Origin: Hyphomicrobium sp. | GTDB lineage: Bacteria > Pseudomonadota > Alphaproteobacteria > Rhizobiales > Hyphomicrobiaceae | NCBI RefSeq assembly: GCF_020852195.1 | Contig: NZ_JADZBI010000144.1 | Location: forward strand, 1-42,492 | Direction: 5' to 3' | DNA: 42,492 bases | Notes under the pieces: model-generated | Seen by the model: only the letters and a program-made list of their open reading frames with translations | The model's database searches: none | What the model was told of the DNA's origin: nothing | Position numbers and translations under genes: made by a program | Part shown: piece after piece, positions 35,862-42,492 of the stretch | Layout of the letters: each line of letters starts with the position of its first letter | How positions within the stretch are numbered: position 1 is the first letter of the stretch

Positions 35862-36956
35862 TTAGGCGGCGGCGTAGATGCCGCCCGCCTTCTTGAGCAG
35901 CCCGTTGTATTCCCTGAAGACGTCGATGACCTTTTTCTTCACCTCGCTCTCGGCGGCCACCTCGTCCCAGAACTTGAGAGCGGCGGCCTCGACGGTCGCC
36001 CATTCCTCGTTCGGGATGCTGGTCAGCTTCAGCTTGTCGCCCGTGGCGCGCAGCTTGGCCTCGCCGCCCCAGTACCAATAGTTGCGATAGTGGTGGCAGG
36101 CGTCCACGGACGCGAGCCAGAGCTGCTGCAGATGCGGAGGCAGCTCCGCCCACTTCTTCTCGTTCACGAACCACGAGCCGATCCAGGCGCCCGACATGTT
36201 GTTGGTCAGGAAGTGGTCGGTGACGTCCGCCCAGCCCACGGTGTAGTCCTCGGTGATGCCGGACCAGGCCATGCCGTCGAGCTCGCCAGTCTGCACCGCG
36301 ACCTGCACGTCCTCGTAGGGGATCGACACGGGCACGACACCGAACTGCGTCAGAAACCGCCCCGCCGTCGGGAAGGTGTAGAGCCGAAGCCCGTCCAGGT
36401 CCTTGAGCGTGTTCAGCGCCTTCTTGGTGTTGAAGTGGCAGGCGTCCTGACCGCACGCGGACAGCCAGACGACGCCACCGGCCTTCTTGTATTCCGCGCG
36501 CCAGATGTCTCCGAGGCCGTACTGCGCGAAGAGCACGGGCACGTCCATGAGATGCTTGGTCGCGAACGGGAAATAGCCGCCGAAGATCGCGACCTCGACG
36601 GGCGCCGCCATCGAGTCGTCGTCGGAATGGACCGCATCGATGGTGCCCGCCTGCAGGGCGCGGAACAGCTCGCCGGTGGGCACGAGCTGATCGGCGTAAT
36701 AGAGCTCGATCTCGGCCTCGCCCTTGGCGATCTTGTTGAAGTGGTCGACGGCGGGCTTGGTGACGTGGGGGCCGAGCGCGGCGCCGGCGTAGGTCTGCAA
36801 GCGCCATTTGATGGGCGTCGACTGCGCCTTGACGTAGGGGGCACCGATGGTCGTCGCGCCCGCGACGCCGGCCGTCATGGCGCCGGCCTTCTTCAGAAAC
36901 TCGCGCCGGCTGCCGGCCTTCGTGCCCGTCTTCACTTTCGTCTTGTCACCAGTCAT
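35862..36956 (-). CDS. dctP: TRAP transporter substrate-binding protein DctP-like
   Basis: Periplasmic receptor of a TRAP uptake system, 364 residues. The N-terminus has a twin-arginine signal (SRREFLKKAGAMTAG, then APYVKAQS), as many TRAP receptors do. The DctP fold is shown by WRLQTYAGAALGPHVTK, ELYYADQLVPTGELFRALQAG, the ligand-side GLRLYTFPTAGRFL, and VSIPYEDVQVAVQTGELDGM. It looks like the 2-oxoacid group (TakP) but the ligand is not certain. Cys residues sit close together in ACGQDACHF. The 774-codon frame in the track runs on antisense-free into dctM only in a shadow frame. ATG at 36956 has GAGGAG ahead. Confidence 0.92.
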   Translation of the reverse strand: MTGDKTKVKTGTKAGSRREFLKKAGAMTAGVAGATTIGAPYVKAQSTPIKWRLQTYAGAALGPHVTKPAVDHFNKIAKGEAEIELYYADQLVPTGELFRALQAGTIDAVHSDDDSMAAPVEVAIFGGYFPFATKHLMDVPVLFAQYGLGDIWRAEYKKAGGVVWLSACGQDACHFNTKKALNTLKDLDGLRLYTFPTAGRFLTQFGVVPVSIPYEDVQVAVQTGELDGMAWSGITEDYTVGWADVTDHFLTNNMSGAWIGSWFVNEKKWAELPPHLQQLWLASVDACHHYRNYWYWGGEAKLRATGDKLKLTSIPNEEWATVEAAALKFWDEVAAESEVKKKVIDVFREYNGLLKKAGGIYAAA

Positions 36957-36976
36957 CGTCCAAACTCCTCTCTGGA

Positions 36977-38302
36977 TTACTTGGAATAGACGTAGTTCGG
37001 AAGCCACGTGGCGATCTCCGGGAACACTCCGATGATCACCAGCGTCACCAGCATGATTCCAACGAACGGAAAGACGGAGCGATAGATGTCCGGCAGCGTG
37101 ATCTCGGGCGGCGCCATGGCGCGCATGAGGAACAGGTTGTAACCGAACGGCGGTGTCAGATAGGCGATCTGGCAAGTGATCGTGTAGAGCACGCCGTACC
37201 AGACGAGATCGAAGCCGAGCGAGCCCGCGAGCGGAATGAAGAGCGGCGCCACGATGACGAGCATGGCCGTGTCGTCGAGGAACATGCCGAGGACGAGGAA
37301 GGTCACCTGCATCAGGATCAGTACCTGCCACGGCGTGAGCCCGAGATCGGCGAGGAAGAAGCGCTCGATCGATTTCACGGCGCCAAGGCCGTCGAACACC
37401 GCACCGAAGCAGAGCGCCGCCATGATGATCCACATGAACATGGCGCTGATGCCGAGCGTCTTGCGCGTCGTGTCGTGCATCACTTTCCATGTCAGGCGGC
37501 CGCGGAGGGCCGCTGCTAGAACGGACGACAGCGCACCGACGGCCGAGCTTTCGACGAGGCTTGTGACGCCGGTCAGGAACAGGCCGGTCATGGAGAAGAA
37601 GATGACGAGCGGGAGGATTCCGGCACGCAGCAGGCTGAACTTTTCGCTCCACGTGATCTGGTCGCGCTCCTCCTTCGGAAGCGGCGGGCCGAGGCTCGGC
37701 TGCCACCAGCAACGGATGACGATATAGAGAATGAAGAGCGTCGCCATCAGCAGGCCAGGGAAGACACCGGCCATCCAGAGATTGCCGACCGGCTGACGCG
37801 CGATCATGCCGTAGAGCACGAGCACGACGGAGGGCGGCAGCAGGATGCCGAGCGTCGATCCTCCTTGGATCACACCGGTGACCATAACCTTGTCGTAGCC
37901 GCGACTGAGGAGCGCGGGCAGCGCGATCGTCGCGCCGACGGCGAGGCCGGCAACGCTCAAGCCGTTGATGGCCGAGATGATGACCATCATCAGCATGGTG
38001 CCGACGGCAAGCCCGCCGCGCACCGGCCCCATCCAGACGTGGAACATGCGGTAGAGGTCGTCGGCGATGCGCGACTCCGCCAGCATGTAGCCCATGAACA
38101 CGAACATGGGCAGCGTCAGCATCGGGTACCACTTCATCAGCTTCATGGCCGACGAGAAGGCCATGTTCGACGAGCCGTCGCCCCACAGCATCATGGCGGC
38201 CGCGACGCCGACGAAGCCGATGACGGCGAAGATGCGCTGCCCGGTGAGCATCAGCAGCATCATCGTGGAGAACATCATGAGCGCGATCAGATCGTAGCTC
38301 AT
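36977..38302 (-). CDS. dctM: TRAP transporter large permease DctM
   Basis: Membrane transport subunit, 441 residues, about twelve helices, energised by a sodium or proton gradient. Family blocks: IALMMFSTMMLLMLTGQRIF at the start, MLTLPMFVFMGYMLAES, GTMLMMVIISAINGLSVAG, GVIQGGSTLGILLPPSV and, near the end, YGVLYTITCQIAYLTPPFGYN with NLFLMRAMAPPE. Its ATG overlaps the dctQ stop in an ATGA, which indicates translational coupling. dctP follows after 20 bases. The gene order here is Q-M-P. Confidence 0.95.
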   Translation of the reverse strand: MSYDLIALMMFSTMMLLMLTGQRIFAVIGFVGVAAAMMLWGDGSSNMAFSSAMKLMKWYPMLTLPMFVFMGYMLAESRIADDLYRMFHVWMGPVRGGLAVGTMLMMVIISAINGLSVAGLAVGATIALPALLSRGYDKVMVTGVIQGGSTLGILLPPSVVLVLYGMIARQPVGNLWMAGVFPGLLMATLFILYIVIRCWWQPSLGPPLPKEERDQITWSEKFSLLRAGILPLVIFFSMTGLFLTGVTSLVESSAVGALSSVLAAALRGRLTWKVMHDTTRKTLGISAMFMWIIMAALCFGAVFDGLGAVKSIERFFLADLGLTPWQVLILMQVTFLVLGMFLDDTAMLVIVAPLFIPLAGSLGFDLVWYGVLYTITCQIAYLTPPFGYNLFLMRAMAPPEITLPDIYRSVFPFVGIMLVTLVIIGVFPEIATWLPNYVYSK

Positions 38303-38808
38303 GAAAGGGGCTCTCCCTTGGCCGTCGCCCAGTCCTTGAAGAAGATGGCGATCGCCTGCAGCAGCGTGAGCAGGATGCCGAAGGTCATGACCGCCTTGAT
38401 CGGCAGCATGTAGGGGCGCCAGGCGGAGTAGCTGCGCTCGCTGTACTCATAGGCATAATACGTGCTCGCGACGCCCCCGAACAGCAGGACGGCGAGGAAG
38501 AAGATCAGCGTGAGATCGGTAACGACGTCGACCTTGGCCTTCTTGCGCACCGGCCAAGCGCCATAGAGGAGGTCCATGCGCACATGCTCCTCGGTCTGGA
38601 GCGTGTAGGCGCCGCCGAGCAGGTAGTAGGCGACCATGACGAACTGCGCCATCTCCACCGTCCAGTTGGACGGGAGAAAGAACACCTTCATGAAGGAGGC
38701 GTAGAGCAGGATGCCGAGAAGGGCGAAGATCAGGTACATGGCGAAGAGGCCCGTGTACCAACTCGCTGCATCCACCCATCTTACGTAGGTCTTTATCGCA
38801 TTGGGCAC
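38299..38808 (-). CDS. dctQ: TRAP transporter small permease DctQ
   Basis: Small membrane subunit of the TRAP system, about four helices, 169 residues. Starts at GTG 38808 (VPNAIKTYVRWVDAASW), with GGAG 8 bases upstream; the track's upstream extension of 42 residues is Arg/Ala-rich and not like the family. Helices include LFAMYLIFALLGILLYASFM and FVMVAYYLLGGAYTLQ, and the DctQ pattern E-H-V-R-M-D-L near the middle (TEEHVRMDLLYG) is diagnostic. Transcription probably starts well upstream, near a 16-bp palindrome. Confidence 0.92.
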   Translation of the reverse strand: MPNAIKTYVRWVDAASWYTGLFAMYLIFALLGILLYASFMKVFFLPSNWTVEMAQFVMVAYYLLGGAYTLQTEEHVRMDLLYGAWPVRKKAKVDVVTDLTLIFFLAVLLFGGVASTYYAYEYSERSYSAWRPYMLPIKAVMTFGILLTLLQAIAIFFKDWATAKGEPLS

Positions 38809-39050
38809 GCGGGCACTCCATCGTGCGAGGCTCCGCCACCGCGGCACGCGGCCTCGCTTGGACGCTGCCTTGCCGGGCGCGCCTCCGGCAAACGCGCCTT
38901 GCCCTCCGCTCCGGAGGATGCACGGCACCGTCACACCGCGTTTGCGCTATTGCCCTCAATGTCCCTACGGACACCCGTCTACGGCAACATCACCTGCAGT
39001 CGTTCCAGAACCTCAACATCGCTGTCAATGAGGAAAAAGATCACCCGTTG
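38809..39050 (-). other. Long untranslated leader of the TRAP operon
   Basis: About 240 bases lie between the dctQ start and the palindrome at 39051. I see no gene and no clear attenuator. A minus-strand TTGACA (near 39024) could be a -35 element but no good -10 follows. Confidence 0.35.
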
Positions 39051-39066
39051 ATTTGTGATCACAAAT
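39051..39066. promoter_or_regulatory. Perfect 16-bp palindrome, candidate operator
   Basis: ATTTGTGATCACAAAT is its own reverse complement with no spacer. It lies upstream of dctQ in AT-rich sequence. Such TTGTGATCACAA sites fit GntR/FadR-type dimers that control TRAP operons; CRP-type half-sites (TGTGA) also show but without the usual spacer. No regulator gene is in the window. Confidence 0.6.
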
Positions 39067-39141
39067 TCATCACTCCGCGCGCGCTGCGCCGCGAAATTGA
39101 TTAACGAGCGCGCATTCTGATGCCGTCGATGCGCGCGACCG

Positions 39142-39176
39142 AAAAAAGAAGCGGCCGTCCGCTGGCGGACGGCCGC
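39142..39176 (-). terminator. Rho-independent terminator of the hydrolase gene
   Basis: On the minus strand a perfect 12-bp stem GCGGCCGTCCGC / GCGGACGGCCGC is followed by TTCTTTTTT. It lies about 65 bases past the hydrolase stop and isolates it from the TRAP operon. Confidence 0.92.
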
Positions 39177-39240
39177 TCATGCATTGGCCTCAAGGCGTTG
39201 CTGTCCAGGATCGGCGCTCTCGATGAGCGCCCGGACGGCG

Positions 39241-40011
39241 CTACTCGTCGTCGCCCTCGTCGACTTCGGCTGCGCCGCTCGCGGCTTCCTCACGCTCACG
39301 CTCGCGCTCCCGCTCGCGGGCCGCCTCGCGCTCCTTCTCGCGCTCCTTCTGCGTCTCGCGGTCCTTGACCGCCTTCTCGAGCCGCATGTCGAGGTAGCGG
39401 CCGACGACGGCCTCGAGCTCCTGCGTCTTGTCCTCGAAGAAGTGGTTGGCGCCAGGGATGATCTCGTGGTCGATCTTGATGCCGCGCTGCGTCTTGAGCT
39501 TGCCGGTCAGCTCGGCGACCGACGCCGACGGCACGACGCGGTCCTTGTCGCCGTTGAGCATCAGACCCGAGGACGGACAGGGCGCGAGGAACGAGAAGTC
39601 ATAGAGGTTGGACGGCGGGGCGACGCAGATGAAGCCGTCGATCTCCGGACGGCGCATCAGGAGCTGCATGGCGATCCAGGTGCCGAACGAGACGCCGGCG
39701 ATCCAGCAGTACTTCGCATCCGGCTTCACCATCTGCAGCCAGTCGAGAGCCGAGGCCGCGTCCGCCAGCTCGCCCGGGCCGCCGTCCCAGAAGCCTTGGC
39801 TGCGGCCGACGCCGCGGAAGTTGAAACGCAGCACCGAAAAACCCCGCTGCGCGAACGTGTAGTACAGGCTGTAGACGACCTGATTGTTCATCGTGCCCCC
39901 AAATTGGGGGTGCGGATGCAGGATAAGCGCTATCGGGCTATCGGCCGCGGGCTCGTGGTGGTAGCGGGCTTCGATGCGGCCCGCAGGCCCATTGATGATC
40001 AGCTCGGGCAT
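39241..40011 (-). CDS. Alpha/beta hydrolase with charged C-terminal tail
   Basis: A cytoplasmic hydrolase of 256 residues, close to the COG2945 group. LILHPHPQFGGTMNN at the start, FNFRGVGRSQG, nucleophile Ser108 in AGVSFGTWIA, acid Asp157 in NGDKDRVVP and His190 in GANHFFEDK make a complete triad. After residue 212 the protein changes to a tail of nearly pure Arg/Glu/Lys (KEREKEREAAREREREREREE), then a short acidic end. Such a single alpha-helix-like tail is unusual for this family. AGGA precedes the ATG by 6 bases. The substrate is unknown. Confidence 0.9.
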   Translation of the reverse strand: MPELIINGPAGRIEARYHHEPAADSPIALILHPHPQFGGTMNNQVVYSLYYTFAQRGFSVLRFNFRGVGRSQGFWDGGPGELADAASALDWLQMVKPDAKYCWIAGVSFGTWIAMQLLMRRPEIDGFICVAPPSNLYDFSFLAPCPSSGLMLNGDKDRVVPSASVAELTGKLKTQRGIKIDHEIIPGANHFFEDKTQELEAVVGRYLDMRLEKAVKDRETQKEREKEREAAREREREREREEAASGAAEVDEGDDE

Positions 40012-40121
40012 CTAGGTCCTGTTCGTTCGAATTTCGTGGGAGTGCCGGGCCTGAAGCGGGGGCGCATAGGCCCGTGAACACGCGTCATCCAAAAATCACG
40101 GGATCGTGCCTAAGAGAATGC

Positions 40122-40150
40122 TTGATTTCCCCGCTCGGAATTTTCATATT
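40122..40150 (+). promoter_or_regulatory. Sigma70-type promoter of the iscR-suf operon
   Basis: TTGATT and CATATT separated by exactly 17 bases, close to TTGACA/TATAAT. Transcription should start near 40157, about 160 bases upstream of iscR. Confidence 0.65.
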
Positions 40151-40161
40151 CGGGTTACAAG

Positions 40162-40178
40162 TTTAGAACAATTCGAAA
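40162..40178. promoter_or_regulatory. Irr (ICE) box
   Basis: TTTAGAA-CAA-TTCGAAA matches the Irr/ICE consensus TTTAGAA-N3-TTCTAAA with one change (T to G). It lies just downstream of the -10 element, overlapping or following the start point, where a bound repressor would block transcription. Irr senses haem and iron in Hyphomicrobiales. Confidence 0.7.
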
Positions 40179-40314
40179 GAACGCCACCCCTCGGGCGGTC
40201 GACTTTCGGGCTCAGCCCGGCGTGTGAGGCGTCTCTTAGCACACGGGGGGTGGTTCGATGCAAGCGGTAAGCACCCTCGCAGGCCAGGCCTGCGCAACAA
40301 CGCGGTGACGGTAA

Positions 40315-40806
40315 ATGGAACTCAACACACGCGGCCGCTACGCGGTCATGGCCATGGCCGACCTTGCAAAGCATGGAAACGGCGGCTCGGTTCCGCTGTC
40401 GGCGATCGCGCAGCGCCAGCACATCTCGCTCGACTACCTGGAGCAGCTTTTCCTGAAGCTCCGCCGCGCGGGATTGGTCGAAAGCGTGCGGGGCCGGCAT
40501 GGCGGCTACAAGCTCGGGCGGTCGCCGGGCGAGATTTTCGTGGCCGAGGTGATGACTGCGGTCGAGGAGGGCACGCGCATGACGCGCTGCTTCGGAGACC
40601 AGTCGGCCGGCTGCCTCGGCGAGAGCCGGTGTCTCACGCACGATCTTTGGACCGCGCTCGGCGAGCAGATCGAAAGCTTCCTCGGCGGCATCAGCCTCAA
40701 GGACGTGATCGAGGGACTCCCCGGCTCGACGCGGGTCGCGGGCGTGGCGCAGCGCGCGCCGTCCGTCATGCCGTCCGTGGCGACCCTGGAGGGGCCGACG
40801 CAGTGA
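40315..40806 (+). CDS. iscR: Rrf2-family Fe-S regulator IscR
   Basis: Transcription factor that binds a [2Fe-2S] cluster and controls Fe-S assembly genes. The Rrf2 winged helix covers about residues 1-70 (MELNTRGRYAVMAMADLA, SLDYLEQLFLKLRRAGLV, VRGRHGGYKLGR). Ligands Cys92, Cys100, Cys106 and His109 are in RCFGDQSAGCLGESRCLTH, the IscR pattern except that the first spacing is two longer than in E. coli (x7 instead of x5). Length 163, as usual. It is the first gene of an operon and overlaps the next start, so it probably regulates its own operon. Confidence 0.94.
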   Translation: MELNTRGRYAVMAMADLAKHGNGGSVPLSAIAQRQHISLDYLEQLFLKLRRAGLVESVRGRHGGYKLGRSPGEIFVAEVMTAVEEGTRMTRCFGDQSAGCLGESRCLTHDLWTALGEQIESFLGGISLKDVIEGLPGSTRVAGVAQRAPSVMPSVATLEGPTQ

Positions 40807-41918
40807 ACGCGCGCCGCACATACCTCGACTACAACGCGACGGCGCCACTCCGGCCCGAGGCGCGTGCGGCTGTCGTGGCGGCGCTGGACGTGTTCGGCAA
40901 CCCCTCGTCCGTGCACGCCGAGGGCCGGCGCGCGCGGGCGATCGTGGACGAGGCGCGTGAGGCAATCGCGGCGCTGGTCAACGCCGAGGCGAGCGAGGTG
41001 GTGTTCACGAGCGGAGCGACGGAGGCCAACACATGGGCGCTCTCGGCGCCGTGGCAGTGGATCGCCTTCGCGGGCATCGAGCACGATTCCGTTCGCGGCC
41101 CGGCCGTCGAGATCGCGGCGGCGCGCGGGGCGGTTGCGGTTGAGCTTCCGGTTGCGCGCGACGGCGCCGTCGACATTCCGCTGGACGGAGACGGCAACGG
41201 GCTGCTGGTTGCGCTGCAGATGGCGAACAACGAGACGGGCGTGCTGCAGGACGTAGCGACAGCCGGCCTCAAGGCGCTTGCGTACGGCGCGCGCCTCCAC
41301 TGCGACGCGGTGCAGGCGCCGGGCCGCATCGCGATCGATTTCAAGACGCTCGGCGCGTCCACGCTCAGTCTGTCCGCCCACAAGATCGGCGGACCGAAGG
41401 GTGTCGGCGCACTGGTGGTCGGCAGCGGCGTGCCGCTTCCTCCGCTCTTCACGGGCGGCGGGCAGGAGCAGCGCCGGCGCGCCGGAACCGAGAACGTGGC
41501 GGCCATTGCCGGCTTCGGCGCCGCGGCCCGGGCCGCGCTCAAGGACCTCGACGGCGCGCCACGGCTGGCCGCGCTGCGCGACAGGCTCGAGGCAGACGTC
41601 AAGCACGTTACTCCGGAGGCCGTGATCGTCGGCGCCGATGCGCCGCGGCTACCCAATACGTCGTCCATCGCGCTGCCCGGCGCGTCGGCCGAGACGCTGG
41701 TGATCAAGATGGACCTCGCCGGCATTGCGGTCAGCGCGGGCGCGGCGTGCTCGTCGGGGAAGGTCGGCGAGAGCCACGTGCTCAACGCCATGGGTCTTGC
41801 GCCCGAGATCGCGTCAAGCGCGATACGCGTCAGCATCGGGCCGGAGACGACGGAAGACGATATCGCGGCGTTCGTCGCCGCATGGAAACGCATTTGCGGC
41901 GCGTCGCTCGCCGCGTGA
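40803..41918 (+). CDS. Cysteine desulfurase, IscS/NifS-like class I
   Basis: PLP enzyme that takes sulfur from cysteine as a persulfide for Fe-S clusters; 371 residues. PLP Lys194 (SLSAHKIGGPKG), His94 (GIEHDSV), Asp168 (HCDAVQ) and the catalytic Cys316 in SAGAACSSGKVGES are present; the loop and GGGQEQRRRAGTEN are of the class I (IscS/NifS) type, not class II SufS. The start is GTG at 40803, overlapping the iscR stop (GTGA), with GGAGGGG upstream. The track's ORF from 40224 is an extension over iscR. It serves the suf genes that follow. Confidence 0.95.
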   Translation: MNARRTYLDYNATAPLRPEARAAVVAALDVFGNPSSVHAEGRRARAIVDEAREAIAALVNAEASEVVFTSGATEANTWALSAPWQWIAFAGIEHDSVRGPAVEIAAARGAVAVELPVARDGAVDIPLDGDGNGLLVALQMANNETGVLQDVATAGLKALAYGARLHCDAVQAPGRIAIDFKTLGASTLSLSAHKIGGPKGVGALVVGSGVPLPPLFTGGGQEQRRRAGTENVAAIAGFGAAARAALKDLDGAPRLAALRDRLEADVKHVTPEAVIVGADAPRLPNTSSIALPGASAETLVIKMDLAGIAVSAGAACSSGKVGESHVLNAMGLAPEIASSAIRVSIGPETTEDDIAAFVAAWKRICGASLAA

Positions 41919-41971
41919 GCTTCGGTGAAAAGTCGCGGCCTCGGCGGGCCGCACGTCAAAGGTGGATGTGA

Positions 41972-42492
41972 ATGGCTGCAGTTCAGGAGACGATCGACCA
42001 GGTCAAGAAGATCGACGTCGATCAATACAAGTACGGCTTCGAGACCAAGATCGAGACGATCAAGGCGCCGAAGGGCCTCAACGAGGACATCGTCCGCTTC
42101 ATCTCCGAGAAGAAGGGCGAGCCCAAGTGGATGCTCGACTGGCGGCTCGAGGCCTATGCGCGCTGGCGCAACATGGTGGAGCCGACCTGGGCCAAGGTCA
42201 GCTATCCGAAGATCGACTTCGAGAACCTCTACTACTACGCGGCGCCGAAGGGTACAGACGGGCCGAAGAGCCTCGACGAGGTCGATCCGGAGCTGCTCGC
42301 CACGTACGAGAAGCTCGGCATCCCGCTCAAGGAGCAGGCGGTGCTGGCAGGCGTTCAGGGCGCGCGCGTGGCGGTCGATGCCGTGTTCGACAGCGTGTCG
42401 GTCGTGACGACCTTCAAGGATGAGCTGGCCAAGGCCGGCGTCATCTTCTGCTCGATCTCGGAGGCGATCCGCGAGCATCCGGAGCTGGTGAA
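41972..42492 (+). CDS. sufB: Fe-S cluster assembly protein SufB (partial)
   Basis: N-terminal 173 residues of SufB, the scaffold of the SufBCD complex; the window ends inside the gene. It is absent from the ORF track because no stop is reached. Translation from ATG at 41972 reads MAAVQETIDQVKKIDVDQYK, then GLNEDIVRFISEKKGEP, WMLDWRLEAYARWRNM and YYYAAPKGTDGPKSLDEVDP, all typical of SufB. AGGTGG lies ahead of the start. It follows the desulfurase after 53 bases in the same operon; sufC, sufD and others are expected beyond the edge. Confidence 0.95.
   Translation, partial: MAAVQETIDQVKKIDVDQYKYGFETKIETIKAPKGLNEDIVRFISEKKGEPKWMLDWRLEAYARWRNMVEPTWAKVSYPKIDFENLYYYAAPKGTDGPKSLDEVDPELLATYEKLGIPLKEQAVLAGVQGARVAVDAVFDSVSVVTTFKDELAKAGVIFCSISEAIREHPELV

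Larger units (their letters stand above)
40012..40314. other. Divergent promoter region of hydrolase and iscR
   Basis: 303 bases without a gene. On the plus strand it holds a sigma70-like promoter and an Irr-type box (listed separately), and a leader of about 150 bases with the hairpin-like GGGCTCAGCCC before iscR. No minus-strand promoter is firm. Confidence 0.55.

Noticed and set aside
35862-38186. 774-codon frame suggesting a dctM-dctP fusion
   Set aside because: The dctP part is real from 36956; upstream it is another frame of dctM, with no membrane-protein character. The real dctM frame is 36977-38302.
38823-39050. Attenuator or riboswitch in the TRAP leader
   Set aside because: No terminator-like stem with a T-run, and no known riboswitch core could be traced.
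40829-42478. 549-codon ORF antisense to the desulfurase and sufB
   Set aside because: Shadow of two conserved genes.

Overview
The window is GC-rich, densely coded chromosomal DNA. The Aap/Bzt amino-acid ABC transporter, an iscR-desulfurase-sufB operon with an Irr-type box, a GTTC-N7-GTTC LexA box, DUF6894 and a DctPQM TRAP operon together point to an alphaproteobacterium, most likely of the order Hyphomicrobiales. This is inferred from gene families; the genus cannot be fixed. No rRNA, tRNA, CRISPR array, prophage or insertion sequence was seen, and no gene is clearly broken. sufB is cut by the right edge. Layout, left part: panC; a DMT exporter; a secreted ARPP-1-like protein; parE; a cupin; a small-gene patch (two membrane proteins and a DUF6894 protein); a DNA-binding/FlgO/TPR protein; an alpha/beta hydrolase; a two-TM protein; creD; an aquaporin; and a DEAD-box helicase with a forced TTG start. 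Middle part: a small hypothetical and a GNAT precede the general amino-acid ABC transporter, in the unusual order aapP-aapJ-aapQ-aapM. A membrane protein made of two tandem copies of one module follows. Next come an L-2-hydroxyglutarate-dehydrogenase-like oxidase and a divergent DUF2130 gene, whose shared promoter region holds DnaA-box-like 9-mers and a LexA box. Then come a bactofilin, a BCP peroxiredoxin, a 1.2-kilo-residue AsmA/YhdP-like protein, tyrS, anmK and a DUF808 protein. Right part: a membrane protein, a rhomboid protease, an SDR dehydrogenase, a dctQ-dctM-dctP TRAP operon behind a perfect 16-bp palindrome, a second alpha/beta hydrolase with a charged tail, and the start of the iron-sulfur assembly operon iscR - cysteine desulfurase - sufB. 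How it works together: most is housekeeping (pantothenate, chromosome decatenation, tyrosyl-tRNA, Fe-S assembly, cell-wall recycling) plus two high-affinity uptake systems for amino acids and an organic acid. The most notable non-coding signals are: (1) two inverted copies of a two-hairpin repeat whose substitutions keep the pairing, one copy supplying the ribosome-binding site of aapJ; (2) a LexA box ahead of a DUF2130 gene with a D...DxK pattern; (3) three DnaA-box-like 9-mers around an AT-rich stretch in the same gap; (4) an Irr/ICE box just downstream of a good promoter for iscR; and (5) the operator-like palindrome upstream of the TRAP operon. I found no clear new multigene system. The SOS-linked DUF2130 locus and the covarying repeat are the best candidates for something undescribed.
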